A stretch of 64,000 bases of DNA. Origin: Actimicrobium sp034313845. GTDB taxonomy: Bacteria; Pseudomonadota; Gammaproteobacteria; Burkholderiales; Burkholderiaceae_D. A program made the translations under genes and the position numbers. Below the pieces are notes generated by a model. That model ran no database searches and had not been told where the DNA came from. It worked only from the letters and a program-made list of their open reading frames with translations. Where the stretch lies: the NCBI RefSeq assembly GCF_034313845.1, contig NZ_JAVIWN010000004.1; one strand, written 5' to 3'. Below are positions 17,813 through 27,674 of the stretch, piece after piece (position 1 is the stretch's first letter; each line of letters begins with the position of its first letter).

Positions 17813-20251
17813 TCAGGGATTCTTTCTCGACGAAGAACGCACCCGGCGCAGGCGCAACGCATTCAATACCACCACGGCAGAACTGACCGACATGCCCACG
17901 CCGGTCATCCACGGAGTGAGCCAGCCCAGCGCTGCCGCCGGGATCGCGACGACGTTATACATCGTCGCCCAGCCGAGGTTTTGCCGGATCACTGCCAGTG
18001 TTTGCGCGGCGGTGATGTCGACCTCGCACAGCGCCGACAAGTGTCCCGACAACAGCACGCAATCGGCATGCAACTGCGCCAGTGCCGTACCGCCACCCAT
18101 CGCGAACGAGACATCGGCACCGCTCAGCACGGCCGCATCATTGATGCCATCGCCGACCATCGCGACGATGGCACCGTCGCGCTGCAAGGCCTGCACATAG
18201 GCCAGCTTCTGGTCGGGCAAGACGTCACCCAGCGCGGTGACGATGCCCAGTCCGGTCGCGACTTGCTGCGCGACGGCTTGCTGGTCGCCGCTGAGCAGGA
18301 TGACGGTCTTGCCGTCGCGCTGGAAATGGGCCACGACCTCGCGTGCATCGGTGCGCACGCCATCTGCCAGATCGAAGCGCGCCAGCCAGCCGGCAGCGTT
18401 GCCGAGATAGACGGCGGTGGCATCGGGCGAGCCCGCATCGTCGATCGCACCGGCAAGTTCGGCGACAAAGGTGGCCGTGCCAAGCCGGTAAGTGCGGCCC
18501 TCGAAGATGGCCTCCAGACCGCGCCCCGCCACTTGCCGCACATCGGCCACCTGCAGCGCCGCTCCCGGAATATCCTGCGCCGCCGCAACGAGGGCGGCGG
18601 CCAGCGGATGGGCGCTGGATTGTTCCATTGCTGCGGCCAGTTGCACGCACCAGTCCAGCGATGCGGTAGCGAGCAGTTCGACGTGCTGCAAAACCGGCTT
18701 GCCGACTGTCAGCGTACCGGTCTTGTCGAAAATGATGTGGGTGGCGCGATGCAGGGTTTCCAGCACAAGCGGTTGCACGATCAGGATGCCGCGTCGCACC
18801 AGCCGGTCTGTTGCCGCTGCCAGCGCGGTCGGCGTGGCCAGCGACAACGCGCACGGACATGACACCACCAGCACCGCAATCGCAATCGGCCAGGCCCGCG
18901 CCGCATCGGCCCATTGCCAGTAAAAAAATACCGCCAGCGCAAACAGCAACAGGATGCCGACAAACCACGCCGCGACCTGATCGGCCCATTGCGCCAGTTG
19001 CGGCTTGCCCTGCCCGGCCCGTTCGATCAGCTTGACGAGAATCGACAAGGTGCTGTCACGCGCAGCCTGCGTGATCCGCATGACCAGCGGCTGGGTCGCG
19101 TTGACCGCGCCGCCGGGCAGCATCGCACCGATGCCCTTGCGCAGCGGCTGGCTTTCGCCGGTCAGCAGCGACAGGTCGACCGCGCTGTCGCCTTCGAGCA
19201 CCAGCCCGTCGGCCGCAATCGCTTCGCCGGGACGCACCAGAATCACGTCACCTTCGCGTAACTGGCCAGCGGCGATCAGCACCAGTGCGCGGTCGTCCGG
19301 ATAGCCGGGCATGGACCAGGCGGAAGCGGGCAAGGCCGATTGCAGATTGTTCAGTGCCGAGGCCGCCTTGCGCCGCGCCGACAATTCCAGATAGCGACTG
19401 CACAGCAGCAAAAAAATGAACATCGTGATCGAGTCAAAGTAGACCTCGCCGCCACCGCGCAAGGTGGCCAACACGCTGCCGACGAAGGCCGCGCCAATGC
19501 CCAGCACGACCGGCACGTCCATGCCGAGCTGACGACTTTTCAGATTGATCCACGCCCCCCGAAAAAACGGCCGGGCCGAATACAGCACCGCCGGCAAAGT
19601 CAGCAGCAGGCTGGCCCAGCGCATCAGGCTGGCCATGTCGGCATCCATGGTGCCGTCGCTGGCCATATAACCCGGCAGCACGTACATCATCACCTGCATC
19701 ATCGACAGGCCAGCGATGAAGAGTTGCCGGAACAGCGTCTTGCGGGCGCGATCAAGTTGCGCACCGTGGCGCACCGGGTCGTACGGATAAGCCGCGTAAC
19801 CGATTTCACGCAGTGCGATGAGGATGTCGCTGGGCTTGCAACGGCTGCGGTTCCAGCTAATCTGCAGGCGTTCGGTAGCCGCGTTCATGGCGACGGCCTG
19901 CACGCCGGGCAAGCGCGCCAGACGGCGTTCGATCAGCCAGACACAGGCGGCGCAGCGGATGTCTTCGATCAGGAAAATCGCTTCGGCGCTGTTGCTGCCA
20001 TCCTCTGCTTCTGTTTCTGTTTCGGCTTCAGTGTCATAGAGGCGCAGTTCGGGCGGGATCAGGCCATCCTGCGCGGCGGTGACCGCAAAGCCTTCGCGCG
20101 TGCGGTAGTAATCGCTAAAGCCGTTGTCGACAATGCTGTGCGCGACCGCTGCGCAACCGGGGCAGCACATCGGCTGGACGACTGCATCGATCGTGACTTG
20201 CCAGGCGCTGCCGGCCGGCACCGGCAAACTGCAATGGAAGCAGTCATTCAT
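17813..20251 (-). CDS. ccoI: CcoI, copper-translocating P1B ATPase
   Basis: An 812-residue P-type ATPase. The N-terminus holds MNDCFHC and CCPGCAAV, then an HMA domain with CAACVW, eight helices with CPCALSLATP, the phosphorylation motif DKTGTLT and the hinge GDGINDA. CcoI supplies copper for CuB of the cbb3 oxidase. The start at 20251 overlaps the preceding gene by four bases (ATGA); the frame to 20317 reads into that gene. Confidence 0.95.
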   Translation of the reverse strand: MNDCFHCSLPVPAGSAWQVTIDAVVQPMCCPGCAAVAHSIVDNGFSDYYRTREGFAVTAAQDGLIPPELRLYDTEAETETEAEDGSNSAEAIFLIEDIRCAACVWLIERRLARLPGVQAVAMNAATERLQISWNRSRCKPSDILIALREIGYAAYPYDPVRHGAQLDRARKTLFRQLFIAGLSMMQVMMYVLPGYMASDGTMDADMASLMRWASLLLTLPAVLYSARPFFRGAWINLKSRQLGMDVPVVLGIGAAFVGSVLATLRGGGEVYFDSITMFIFLLLCSRYLELSARRKAASALNNLQSALPASAWSMPGYPDDRALVLIAAGQLREGDVILVRPGEAIAADGLVLEGDSAVDLSLLTGESQPLRKGIGAMLPGGAVNATQPLVMRITQAARDSTLSILVKLIERAGQGKPQLAQWADQVAAWFVGILLLFALAVFFYWQWADAARAWPIAIAVLVVSCPCALSLATPTALAAATDRLVRRGILIVQPLVLETLHRATHIIFDKTGTLTVGKPVLQHVELLATASLDWCVQLAAAMEQSSAHPLAAALVAAAQDIPGAALQVADVRQVAGRGLEAIFEGRTYRLGTATFVAELAGAIDDAGSPDATAVYLGNAAGWLARFDLADGVRTDAREVVAHFQRDGKTVILLSGDQQAVAQQVATGLGIVTALGDVLPDQKLAYVQALQRDGAIVAMVGDGINDAAVLSGADVSFAMGGGTALAQLHADCVLLSGHLSALCEVDITAAQTLAVIRQNLGWATMYNVVAIPAAALGWLTPWMTGVGMSVSSAVVVLNALRLRRVRSSSRKNP

Positions 20252-21009
20252 GACGCCATCGGCGTGATGCACACCGCGTCGAGCCAGCTGCCCGGCATGC
20301 CGTGCGCAGCGTGCCACAAGCCGAGTAGTCCGAACGCCAGCACCAGCAGGCCACTACCAACGCGCACGCCGGGCTTTTGCATCACCACCCGCAATTGCGT
20401 GCCGAGCACGCCCATCACCAGCAGCGTCGGCAAGGTGCCCAGCCCGAAGGCCAGCATCACGCTCGCACCGGACAACGGCGAGCCGGTCAGCATCGCGGTC
20501 AGCAGCACGCTGTAGACCATGCCGCACGGCAGCCAGCCCCACAAGCTGCCCATGGCAAACATTTTTAGCGGACTATCGAGCGGCAGCAGGTGGCGCGTCA
20601 GCGGCTGAAGCAACTTCCAGAGCGACTGGCCAAGTGACTCAATGCGGACCAGTCCCTGCCAGGCACCCGTCAAGTACAAGCCCAGCACGACCAGCATCAG
20701 GTTGGCCAGCCAGAGTCCACCCAGCTGGAATGCCGCGAATCCCGTCAGCATGCGCGCACCGTTGGCCACGCCACCCAGTGCGGCACCGGCCACCGCATAG
20801 CTGCCGATCCGTCCGGCGTTGTACGACAGCACCCGCACCAGGCGGTTCGACAACACCGGCACCGGCACCGCCGCCATCACCGCCACCGGAAATGGCCGTG
20901 CCGCCGGCACCACCGAGAACGCCGCGACGATGCCACCGCACATGCCGACGCAATGCACACTGCCGAGCAGTCCGATGACGAAGAAAGGCACGAGTGAAAG
21001 GGCTGTCAT
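20248..21009 (-). CDS. SafE/TauE-like membrane protein of cbb3 maturation operon
   Basis: A 253-residue membrane protein with about six helices. GSVHCVGMCGGIV at the N-terminus is the Cys-pair signature of the SafE/DsbD-like 'sulfite exporter' family that accompanies ccoI in many proteobacteria. LWGWLPCGMVYSVLL holds a second conserved Cys. It is probably linked to copper or thiol handling for oxidase assembly; sulfite export is only the family label. It lies 12 bases after hemN and overlaps ccoI. Confidence 0.82.
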   Translation of the reverse strand: MTALSLVPFFVIGLLGSVHCVGMCGGIVAAFSVVPAARPFPVAVMAAVPVPVLSNRLVRVLSYNAGRIGSYAVAGAALGGVANGARMLTGFAAFQLGGLWLANLMLVVLGLYLTGAWQGLVRIESLGQSLWKLLQPLTRHLLPLDSPLKMFAMGSLWGWLPCGMVYSVLLTAMLTGSPLSGASVMLAFGLGTLPTLLVMGVLGTQLRVVMQKPGVRVGSGLLVLAFGLLGLWHAAHGMPGSWLDAVCITPMAS

Positions 21010-21021
21010 CAGGTGGACGCG

Positions 21022-22449
21022 TCAGATCGTCTTCGAGTAGCGCAGCGGATCAACGGCGGCGCTGAGGTAGCGGTCGAACACCATGCAGATGGTGCGGATC
21101 AGCAGCCGGCCTTGCGGCGTCACGCTGATCCACTCGTCATCCATGGTCAGCAAGCCGTCTTGCGCCAGCACCTGCAACTGCGCCAGCTCGGCGGCAAAAT
21201 ACGTCGCCACGGTGATCGGATAAGCCTGCTCGATCGACGCAATCGACATCTCGAAATTGCACATCAGCAGCTGGATGATCGCCCGTCGCAAGAGGTCATC
21301 CATGCTCAGCTTGATGCCGCGCACGATCGGCAATTCGTTCTTGTCGAGATGCGCGTAATAGGCGTCCAGCGTCTTGACGTTCTGGCTGTAGGTCGCCGCC
21401 ACCGCGCTGATGGCCGACACCCCGCACGACACCAGGTCCAGTTCGGCATGGGTCGAGTAACCCTGAAAATTGCGATGCAGGCGGCCCTGCCCTTGCGCAA
21501 TCGCGAGGTCGTCAGTGGGACGGGCAAAGTGGTCCATGCCGATGTAGACATAACCGGCTTCGGTGAGCCGACGGATGCACAGCGCCAGCATGTCGAGCCG
21601 GGTTGCCGCGCCGGGCAGGTCGGCGTCGAGGATGCGGCGCTGTGGCTTGAAGAGATGCGGCAGGTGCGCATAGTTGTAGATCGCGATGCGATCCGGGCTG
21701 GCCGCAATGACCTTGGTTAGCGTGCGTGCCATCGTCATCACGTTTTGCTTCGGCAAGCCGTAGATCAGGTCGATGCTGATCGAACGGAATGTGGCATCGC
21801 GTGCGGCTTCGATGATGGCCAGCGTCTCGCTTTCCGGCTGGACGCGATTGACCGCTTGTTGCACGTCGGGATCGAAATCCTGCACACCGAGGCTGATGCG
21901 ATTAAAGCCCTGCCGGCGCAGCGTGAACACCCGTTCGCGCGAGACCGTGCGCGGGTCAACTTCGATCGCGTATTCGCCGATGTCGTCCGGTGCCAGCTTG
22001 AACCAGCGCCGCACATGCGCCATCAGGTCATCCATCTGGACATCCGAAAAATACGTCGGCGTGCCGCCACCGAGATGGACTTGCTCGACCTGATTCATGT
22101 CGGCAAACAGCTGGCCCTGCATTTCTATTTCGCGCTTGAGGTAGGTCAGATAGGTCGCTGCCTTCTCGACTTTTTTAGTGACGATCTTGTTGCAGGCGCA
22201 GTAGTAGCAGACCGTGTCACAGAACGGAATGTGCAGGTACAGCGACAACGGTTTGCGCCCGCCACGGGTGCGACGGCCGGCGACGGCTTGCAGGTAATCG
22301 CGATAACGGAACGCATCGGTGAAATGGTCGGCGGTCGGGTACGAGGTGTAGCGCGGACCCTGCTGTTTGACATTGCCGATGAATTTGCCAATGAGCGCCG
22401 CATCAAACTTGACGGATGGGACGGACGTGACCGGGATAAGGGAAACCAT
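21022..22449 (-). CDS. hemN: Oxygen-independent coproporphyrinogen III oxidase (HemN)
   Basis: A 475-residue radical SAM enzyme. GPRYTSYPTADHF is the HemN N-terminus, and FCDTVCYYCACN carries the CxxxCxxC cluster ligands plus the extra Cys. GGGTPTYFS is the SAM-binding GGxTP. HemN decarboxylates coproporphyrinogen III without oxygen, supplying haem under low oxygen. The ATG at 22449 follows AGGAG; a TTG codon lies just before it. It heads a seven-gene unit through ccoIS to lolD and has an FNR box upstream. Confidence 0.95.
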   Translation of the reverse strand: MVSLIPVTSVPSVKFDAALIGKFIGNVKQQGPRYTSYPTADHFTDAFRYRDYLQAVAGRRTRGGRKPLSLYLHIPFCDTVCYYCACNKIVTKKVEKAATYLTYLKREIEMQGQLFADMNQVEQVHLGGGTPTYFSDVQMDDLMAHVRRWFKLAPDDIGEYAIEVDPRTVSRERVFTLRRQGFNRISLGVQDFDPDVQQAVNRVQPESETLAIIEAARDATFRSISIDLIYGLPKQNVMTMARTLTKVIAASPDRIAIYNYAHLPHLFKPQRRILDADLPGAATRLDMLALCIRRLTEAGYVYIGMDHFARPTDDLAIAQGQGRLHRNFQGYSTHAELDLVSCGVSAISAVAATYSQNVKTLDAYYAHLDKNELPIVRGIKLSMDDLLRRAIIQLLMCNFEMSIASIEQAYPITVATYFAAELAQLQVLAQDGLLTMDDEWISVTPQGRLLIRTICMVFDRYLSAAVDPLRYSKTI

Positions 22450-22533
22450 CAATTGTGCTCCTGCTGCCAGTCACGCCGAGGCTGGTTACGTGACTTGATG
22501 ACCGGAGTGTAGAGAGGCACTCTCTCGAAAACT

Positions 22534-22547
22534 TTGACTCACATCAA
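22534..22547. promoter_or_regulatory. FNR box upstream of hemN
   Basis: TTGACTCACATCAA matches TTGAT-N4-ATCAA with one mismatch. It is centred about 92 bases upstream of the hemN start codon. Confidence 0.8.
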
Positions 22548-22600
22548 AAACGAGGAAGACATGGTGTGTTTGAAAAATTCTGGCGCTGGAACGGGCCCCA

Positions 22601-22987
22601 CTACAGGCCGGCAGGCACCAGCATTCCGGCACGTAGCATCGCATCCTTGACCGATTTCAGGACGGTCGCTTCAGTGAACGGTTTGAGAATGAATCCGCTG
22701 GCACCCAGCGACAGGCACTGCTTGATGATGCTCACGTCGCGCTCAACGCTGACCATCAGCACGACCATCTTGTCCAGCTCGGCGCGCAATTGCTTGAGAA
22801 CATCGATGCCACTGATGTCCGGCATCACGACATCGAGAAAGACCACCTGCGGCTTAAGCTCCATGATCAGTTCATAACCGCGATTGCCGTTGCTGGCTTC
22901 GCCGACCACGCGCATGCCGCTGCGGCCCAGTATCGCGCGCAACAACGTGCGGGTCATGTTGTTGTCGTCGATGATCAGTGCATTCAA
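22601..22987 (-). CDS. CheY-like single-domain response regulator A
   Basis: A 128-residue receiver with the acidic pair (IIDDNN), phospho-acceptor Asp52 (VVFLDVVMPD), a Ser in place of the usual Thr (LMVSVE) and the conserved Lys of FILKPF. There is no output domain. I prefer a TTG start at 22987 because GAGG stands five bases before it and the N-terminus then aligns with its neighbour; an ATG at 23014 is the alternative. It lies next to a paralogue and an Aer-like receptor on the same strand, which suggests a role in chemotaxis-like signalling. Confidence 0.82.
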   Translation of the reverse strand: MNALIIDDNNMTRTLLRAILGRSGMRVVGEASNGNRGYELIMELKPQVVFLDVVMPDISGIDVLKQLRAELDKMVVLMVSVERDVSIIKQCLSLGASGFILKPFTEATVLKSVKDAMLRAGMLVPAGL

Positions 22988-23068
22988 TGCGGCCTCACAC
23001 AAAAATATTTTCATGGAAGTTACCACAAGTGACCCGATGAACAGAACTATTCTCGCCCTGTGCAGAGC

Positions 23069-23437
23069 TTACCTGCCGGGCAGTCGCGATGCGGCGGCCA
23101 GCGCCTTGAGTACGGTCGCGGCATTAAACGGTTTGACAATGAAGCCGCTGGCACCGGCGGCCACGCACTGCTTGATCGTGTCGGTGTCCCGCTCCCCGGT
23201 GACCATCAGCACGAGCACTTGCGGCATCGCTGCCTTGAGTTGCTTGAGAACTTCGATACCGCTGAGATCGGGCATCAGGATGTCGAGGAACACCACATCC
23301 GGCAGCAGCTTGAGCGCCAGTTCATAGCCCGCCTTGCCGCCGGATGCTTCGCCGCACACATGGTGCGCCGTACCGAACAGTATCGCCCGCAAGACCGTCC
23401 GGGTCATGTCGTTATCGTCAATGGTCAATACGTTCAC
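23069..23437 (-). CDS. CheY-like single-domain response regulator B
   Basis: A 122-residue receiver starting at GTG: MNVLTIDDND. Asp52 is the phospho-acceptor (VVFLDILMPD), Thr80 the switch residue (LMVTGERD) and Lys102 the conserved lysine (FIVKPF). It is closely similar to regulator A, so this is a tandem duplication. A switches Thr to Ser, a small difference that could change the response. Confidence 0.85.
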   Translation of the reverse strand: MNVLTIDDNDMTRTVLRAILFGTAHHVCGEASGGKAGYELALKLLPDVVFLDILMPDLSGIEVLKQLKAAMPQVLVLMVTGERDTDTIKQCVAAGASGFIVKPFNAATVLKALAAASRLPGR

Positions 23438-23640
23438 GGAGTTTTCCCGTTAACCGCGATGCGCCAGCCAGCACCCGGATCAGGACTGGAACTGCACCAT
23501 CGCGACTACGATACCACCCGGATTACGGTCACCAATGAAAGCAAACCGAAAGACACGGACGACTTGTCAAGCAACGCTACGGTGCTTGTTGCTGCCCACT
23601 TCCAACCGGTCAGCGTGCCGCATCGCCGTCACCGCAACCG

Positions 23641-25299
23641 TCACCGCGACAACGCGGGCATCGCCGGTTTTTTTTGCAAGCGCGGACGGACGACAGGCCG
23701 TTCGAACGGCACCGCTGCCAGCGCGTTGACCGCATCGTGCTGATGTGTGAGCTTGAACACCGTCAGCGTCTGCATCACCTTCAGGGTCTGCTCCTGCAAG
23801 CTGCCGGCGGCGGCAGCAGCCTGTTCGACCAGCGCAGCGTTTTGCTGCGTGACTTCATCCATCTGCGTGACTGCATCATTGACCTGACCGATGCCGGCAT
23901 TTTGTTCGTGCGAGGCCAGCGCGATTTCGTTCATGATGCTGCTGACCCGGTCGACCGAGGCGATGATGTCGCGCATCGTGTTGCCAGCCTGTTCGGCCAG
24001 TGCCGTACCGCTGCCGATACGTTCGACCGAGACATCGATGAGTTGCTTGATTTCCTTGGCAGCGCTGGCGCTGCGCTGCGCCAGATTGCGTACTTCGGAG
24101 GCGACCACGGCAAAACCGCGGCCCTGCTCGCCGGCACGGGCGGCTTCGACGGCGGCATTGAGTGCCAGGATATTGGTCTGGAAAGCGATCCCTTCGATGA
24201 GGCTGATGATGTCGACTATCCTTTTTGACGAAGTCGTGATGTCGCCCATGGTCGTGACGACCTGCGCGACAATCGCACCGCCCTTGCCAGCCACCGCAGC
24301 GGCTTCGCCCGCCATCGTGTTGGCCTGGGTCGCGTTGCCGGTATTTTGCTGCACCGTCGAGGCCAGTTCTTCCATGCTCGACGCGGTCTCTTCCAGTGCC
24401 GACGCCTGCGACTCGGTACGTCCCGACAGATCCATGTTGCCGGCAGCGATTTCCCCGGTGGCCTGACCGATCTGCTCGAAGTTACTGCGCACGTCGCCGA
24501 CAACCGAATGCAGGTTCACGCGCAACTGCCGCAACGAGCGCAGCAGCTGGCCGACATCATCCTTGCGGGTAGTGCTGATATCTTGCGTGAGATCGCCACC
24601 GGCCATGATCCGGCTGGCCAGCAGCGCCTGCCTGACGGGTGCAATCACGCCTTGATACAGCGAGAACCATAAATACGCGACACAGGCAATGGCCAGCAAT
24701 GCCAGTACCGTCAGCCAGGACGGACCCGAAACAGTGATGTTCATTGCCGCCAGCAGTGCCAGCGCCAGCAGCGCGAAACCCAGGTTCAGGCTGATGCGCT
24801 GGCCCAGCGACAGACTGGCCATGCGGCCCAGGCGCGCCATGACCCCGGTACTGACGACGGCACCCTGACTCAAGGCGATCCGGTCGGGATTACCGTTTTT
24901 AAGGTTGCGGTACAGCACGCTGGCATCATTGATTTGCTGACGGGTCGGCTTGGTCCGCACCGACATGTAACCGGTCTCGCGACCGTTTTCCATCACCGGC
25001 GTGACGTTGGCGAAGACCCAGTAAAAGTCGCCGTTCTTGCAGCGGTTCTTGACCATGCCGGTCCATGACAGGCCACTCTGGATGGTGGCCCACATGTCGG
25101 CATAGGCTTCCACCGGCATGTCGGGATGGCGCAGGATATTTTGCGGCGAGCCGATCAGTTCCTGCTCGGTGAAACCGCTGACCTCGACAAAGTACGGGTT
25201 GACGTAGGTGATGTTGCCTTGCCGGTCGGTGGTCGAGACGATGGTTTGGTTATCGCTCAGAGAATATTCGATGTCGGTTACCGGGGTGTTCATGCGCAT
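23641..25299 (-). CDS. Aer-like PAS-containing methyl-accepting receptor
   Basis: A 552-residue receptor. An N-terminal PAS domain (about 15-110; VSTTDRQGNITYVNPYFVEVSGF, and WVFANVTPV) without signal peptide is followed by two adjacent membrane helices (about 175-225), a HAMP-like linker and a signalling domain with the hairpin tip IAFQTNILALNAAVEAARAGEQGRGFAVVASEVR. This is the layout of the aerotaxis receptor Aer, whose PAS binds FAD. No C-terminal NWETF-type CheR tether is seen. An FNR box lies upstream, so expression is expected at low oxygen. Confidence 0.88.
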   Translation of the reverse strand: MRMNTPVTDIEYSLSDNQTIVSTTDRQGNITYVNPYFVEVSGFTEQELIGSPQNILRHPDMPVEAYADMWATIQSGLSWTGMVKNRCKNGDFYWVFANVTPVMENGRETGYMSVRTKPTRQQINDASVLYRNLKNGNPDRIALSQGAVVSTGVMARLGRMASLSLGQRISLNLGFALLALALLAAMNITVSGPSWLTVLALLAIACVAYLWFSLYQGVIAPVRQALLASRIMAGGDLTQDISTTRKDDVGQLLRSLRQLRVNLHSVVGDVRSNFEQIGQATGEIAAGNMDLSGRTESQASALEETASSMEELASTVQQNTGNATQANTMAGEAAAVAGKGGAIVAQVVTTMGDITTSSKRIVDIISLIEGIAFQTNILALNAAVEAARAGEQGRGFAVVASEVRNLAQRSASAAKEIKQLIDVSVERIGSGTALAEQAGNTMRDIIASVDRVSSIMNEIALASHEQNAGIGQVNDAVTQMDEVTQQNAALVEQAAAAAGSLQEQTLKVMQTLTVFKLTHQHDAVNALAAVPFERPVVRPRLQKKPAMPALSR

Positions 25300-25455
25300 G
25301 ATGGCGGTCTCGTTGAGGGGTTGGACTACGGACTGGCGCTAACAACAAACCGAACAGCGCAATCCTTGCTTTTTTTACCCTGCCTGTCAGTCTCAAAATT
25401 ACGAAGACTTTCGGGCGAACAAGACCAGTGTATTTCCATCACGAAACTACTGTAG

Positions 25456-25469
25456 TTGATATAGATCAA
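25456..25469. promoter_or_regulatory. FNR box upstream of Aer-like gene
   Basis: TTGATATAGATCAA matches TTGAT-N4-ATCAA perfectly. It is centred about 164 bases upstream of the receptor start. Confidence 0.85.
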
Positions 25470-25530
25470 ATATTTTTTGTCACCTCAATAAAATTCCTGA
25501 TGGTCACTCATGGTGGCGATCCGCACGGCC

Positions 25531-25950
25531 GGTGCAATGCCCGTTGGTGATTACACCCTTGCAGGCTATTTTTAACGGTTGAGTTTGAGTTGATTGATGT
25601 GGGACCTCGGTCTTCTTGAGTCACCGTTCGAAAAAAGTGCAGGACAGCGCCCTTGGCGTAATCAACTTGATCAACGGTTTTTTGAACCGCAAATCGTAGG
25701 GTGCAATAACCGCAGGGCATTGCACCGAATGCTCTGACTGCGGTAGCTGATTCTGTCTTTGCTTCGTCATGACAGGCAGATGTCAGGCTACTTGGTGTGG
25801 TACTCGCGTAGGGTGCAATAACCGAAGGGCATTGCACCGAATGCACTGTCTGCGGTAACTGATTCTGTCTTTGCTTCGTCATGACAGGTAGATGTCAGGC
25901 TACTTGGTGTGGTGCTCGCGTAGGGTGCAATAACCGAAGGGCATTGCACC
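25531..25950 (+). repeat. Tandem 112-base repeat built on REP-like hairpin
   Basis: Two full units of 112 bases plus the start of a third. Each begins with the hairpin (25696-25726, 25808-25838, 25920-25950), followed by a shared tail containing GATTCTGTCTTTGCTTCGTC. The third copy leads directly into the large dispersed repeat at 25995. A degenerate inverted hairpin is at 25531-25558. No gene is visible here; small frames are produced by the repeat. Confidence 0.85.
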
Positions 25951-25994
25951 GAATGCACTGACTGCGGTTGCTGATTCCTTACGCGCTCCGCCAC

Positions 25995-26426
25995 GACCTA
26001 GCCGGGGGCGGCCCGGCAGCCGGTCACTTCTTTTTGCTTCGCCAAAAAGAAAGTAACCAAGAAAAAGGCGACCGCGAGACTGCTGCCCTTCGGGTTCCCA
26101 AAAACGGTAGTCAGGCAAGGGGAGGGTCGCAAACTCGCTTCGCTCAGACATGCGCCCCTCTTATCCCTTGCCTGACTACCGTTTTTGGCAGCTGTCTCAA
26201 TGCGGAACAGGTCAACGTCAACTGCCACTTCAACATCAACATCAACATCAACATCAACATCAACTTCAACATCAACATCAACATCAACATCAACATCAAC
26301 ATCAACATCAACATCAACATCAACATCAACATCAACATCAACATCAACATCAACATCAACATCAACATCAACATCAACATCAACATCAACATCAACATCA
26401 ACATCAACATCAACATCAACATCAAC
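25995..26426 (+). repeat. Long-armed dispersed repeat with hexanucleotide tail, copy 1
   Basis: The body carries a short hairpin (CTTCTTTTTG/CAAAAAGAAAG near 26026-26052) and a perfect 24-base inverted repeat, arms 26098-26121 and 26165-26188, 43 bases apart. After the anchor CAATGCGGAACAGGTCAA comes a tract of about 33 hexamers (CAACAT, one CAACTT) at 26231-26426. Open frames here give low-complexity products on both strands and are not credible genes. Related copies start at 31255 and 40906. Confidence 0.85.
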
Positions 26427-26687
26427 ACCTCAATCAATGAAGGTCAACCTAACTGTCGCCAAAGTAATTTATCAGTCAGCCTCTTTCTACGAGCAGGTCC
26501 GCTCCAGCGTTCCGGACGACGGTTCCTTGTGGCCGCATGGCGTGCTTTCCTCTGGCTGAGCAGCGCGACATCGCGTTGCCAGCGCTGCAGCGTGCGCCTT
26601 GATCCACCGCTTCCGACACCAAGGTCAGCGTTTGATGGCGCTGTGCAAGGACGGTCATTTGACCTCGTCCTCCGGCAACCAGCGCCC
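26427..26687. other. No gene recognised
   Basis: After the hexamer tract this stretch holds normal-looking GC-rich sequence without a supported gene. A minus-strand frame (26476-26700) has no recognisable motif and overlaps the apbE end. Confidence 0.5.
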
Positions 26688-27674
26688 TCACCCCGGCCAA
26701 TTTCCCGACCGCCAGGCGCGCCCCTGCTTGTCGATCAACAGCACATCCACCTCCGCCAGCGTCGCCGCCAGTGCCAGCGCACGCTGCACTCCGAGCACCA
26801 TCGACGTGGTCGATAACCCATCTGCCTGCAACCCGGTCGGCGCGACCACCGTCACGCTGGCCAGTTCCAATGGCGAATCACCACTGGCCGGATCAAAGAT
26901 ATGGTGATGCACAAAGTCCGTCGTGAAGACCGTCTGATAATCGCCCGAGGTTGCTACGCAGCGCTGCTGCATCGGCAGTACGCCGGCCAGTTGTTGCGCA
27001 TCGCGGGGGTCACGGATGCCGATGGTCCAGGCCTGCTGCGCGGTCTTGCGGCCACGTGCGCCGAACTCGCCGGTATCAAGCAAAGCGTGGCGAATGCCGT
27101 GCGCGTCGAGGACAGCGCGGGCGCAGTCCACCGCAAAGCCCTGCGCGATGCCGTTAAGCGTAATCGCCATGCCGGCCCGTGCGAGACTGACACGCTGCGG
27201 CGTGACCTGCACCTGACGCCAGTCAACCAGCGCCATCGCAGCGCGCCGCTCGGACTCGCTCGGCAAACGGTCCTGCTGTGAAGCGACGCTAAAAGCATTC
27301 CACAGTGGTTGTACCGTGATGTCGAAAGCACCTTCGCTATGACGCGACAACTCGCGCGCATGCGCCAGTACCTGCAACAGCCACGGGTGCGGTCGCTCCA
27401 GCACACCCGTGCGATTGAGAATGGCAACCTGACTATCGGCCCGGTGCAGCGTCATCAGCCGGTCGACCTGTCGCGCAGCAGCCAACGCTTCAGCAATCGC
27501 CAGTTCGGCCACAGCCCGGTCGTCATGCACGACCTCGATCGTGATCGTGGTACCAAACGCCAGCTCGGCACCGCTGACACTGTGCAACTGCACCCCGCCG
27601 TTGGCACCCGAAGAATTGGCCAGCGCCAGCCCGAGGCCGAGCCCGCTTGCCATGAATGTTCGTCGGTCCATCAT
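26688..27674 (-). CDS. apbE: ApbE, FAD:protein FMN transferase
   Basis: A 328-residue protein. The N-terminus MMDRRTFMASGLGLGLALA has a Tat-like twin-Arg motif, so it is probably exported. The family features are visible: FGTTITIEV, HRADSQVAILNR, GIAQGFAVDCAR and a late ASVTVVAPTGLQADGLST. ApbE attaches FMN through a phosphoester to a Thr/Ser of partner proteins. Its ATG overlaps the stop of the NosR-like gene (ATGA), which itself carries an ApbE-type target motif, so the two act together. Confidence 0.92.
   Translation of the reverse strand: MMDRRTFMASGLGLGLALANSSGANGGVQLHSVSGAELAFGTTITIEVVHDDRAVAELAIAEALAAARQVDRLMTLHRADSQVAILNRTGVLERPHPWLLQVLAHARELSRHSEGAFDITVQPLWNAFSVASQQDRLPSESERRAAMALVDWRQVQVTPQRVSLARAGMAITLNGIAQGFAVDCARAVLDAHGIRHALLDTGEFGARGRKTAQQAWTIGIRDPRDAQQLAGVLPMQQRCVATSGDYQTVFTTDFVHHHIFDPASGDSPLELASVTVVAPTGLQADGLSTTSMVLGVQRALALAATLAEVDVLLIDKQGRAWRSGNWPG

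Noticed and set aside
26231..26426. Long frames encoding repeated Asn-Ile, Gln-His, Ser-Thr or Leu-Met on both strands, and a CRISPR-like look
   Set aside because: They arise from a pure hexanucleotide tract, which stays open in most frames. There are no spacers and no cas genes, so it is a simple-sequence tail of a dispersed repeat.
25968..26816. 282-residue frame across the repeat field
   Set aside because: It reads through REP-like hairpins, the dispersed repeat and the hexamers, and overlaps the real apbE gene. The same false product appears at the other repeat copies.
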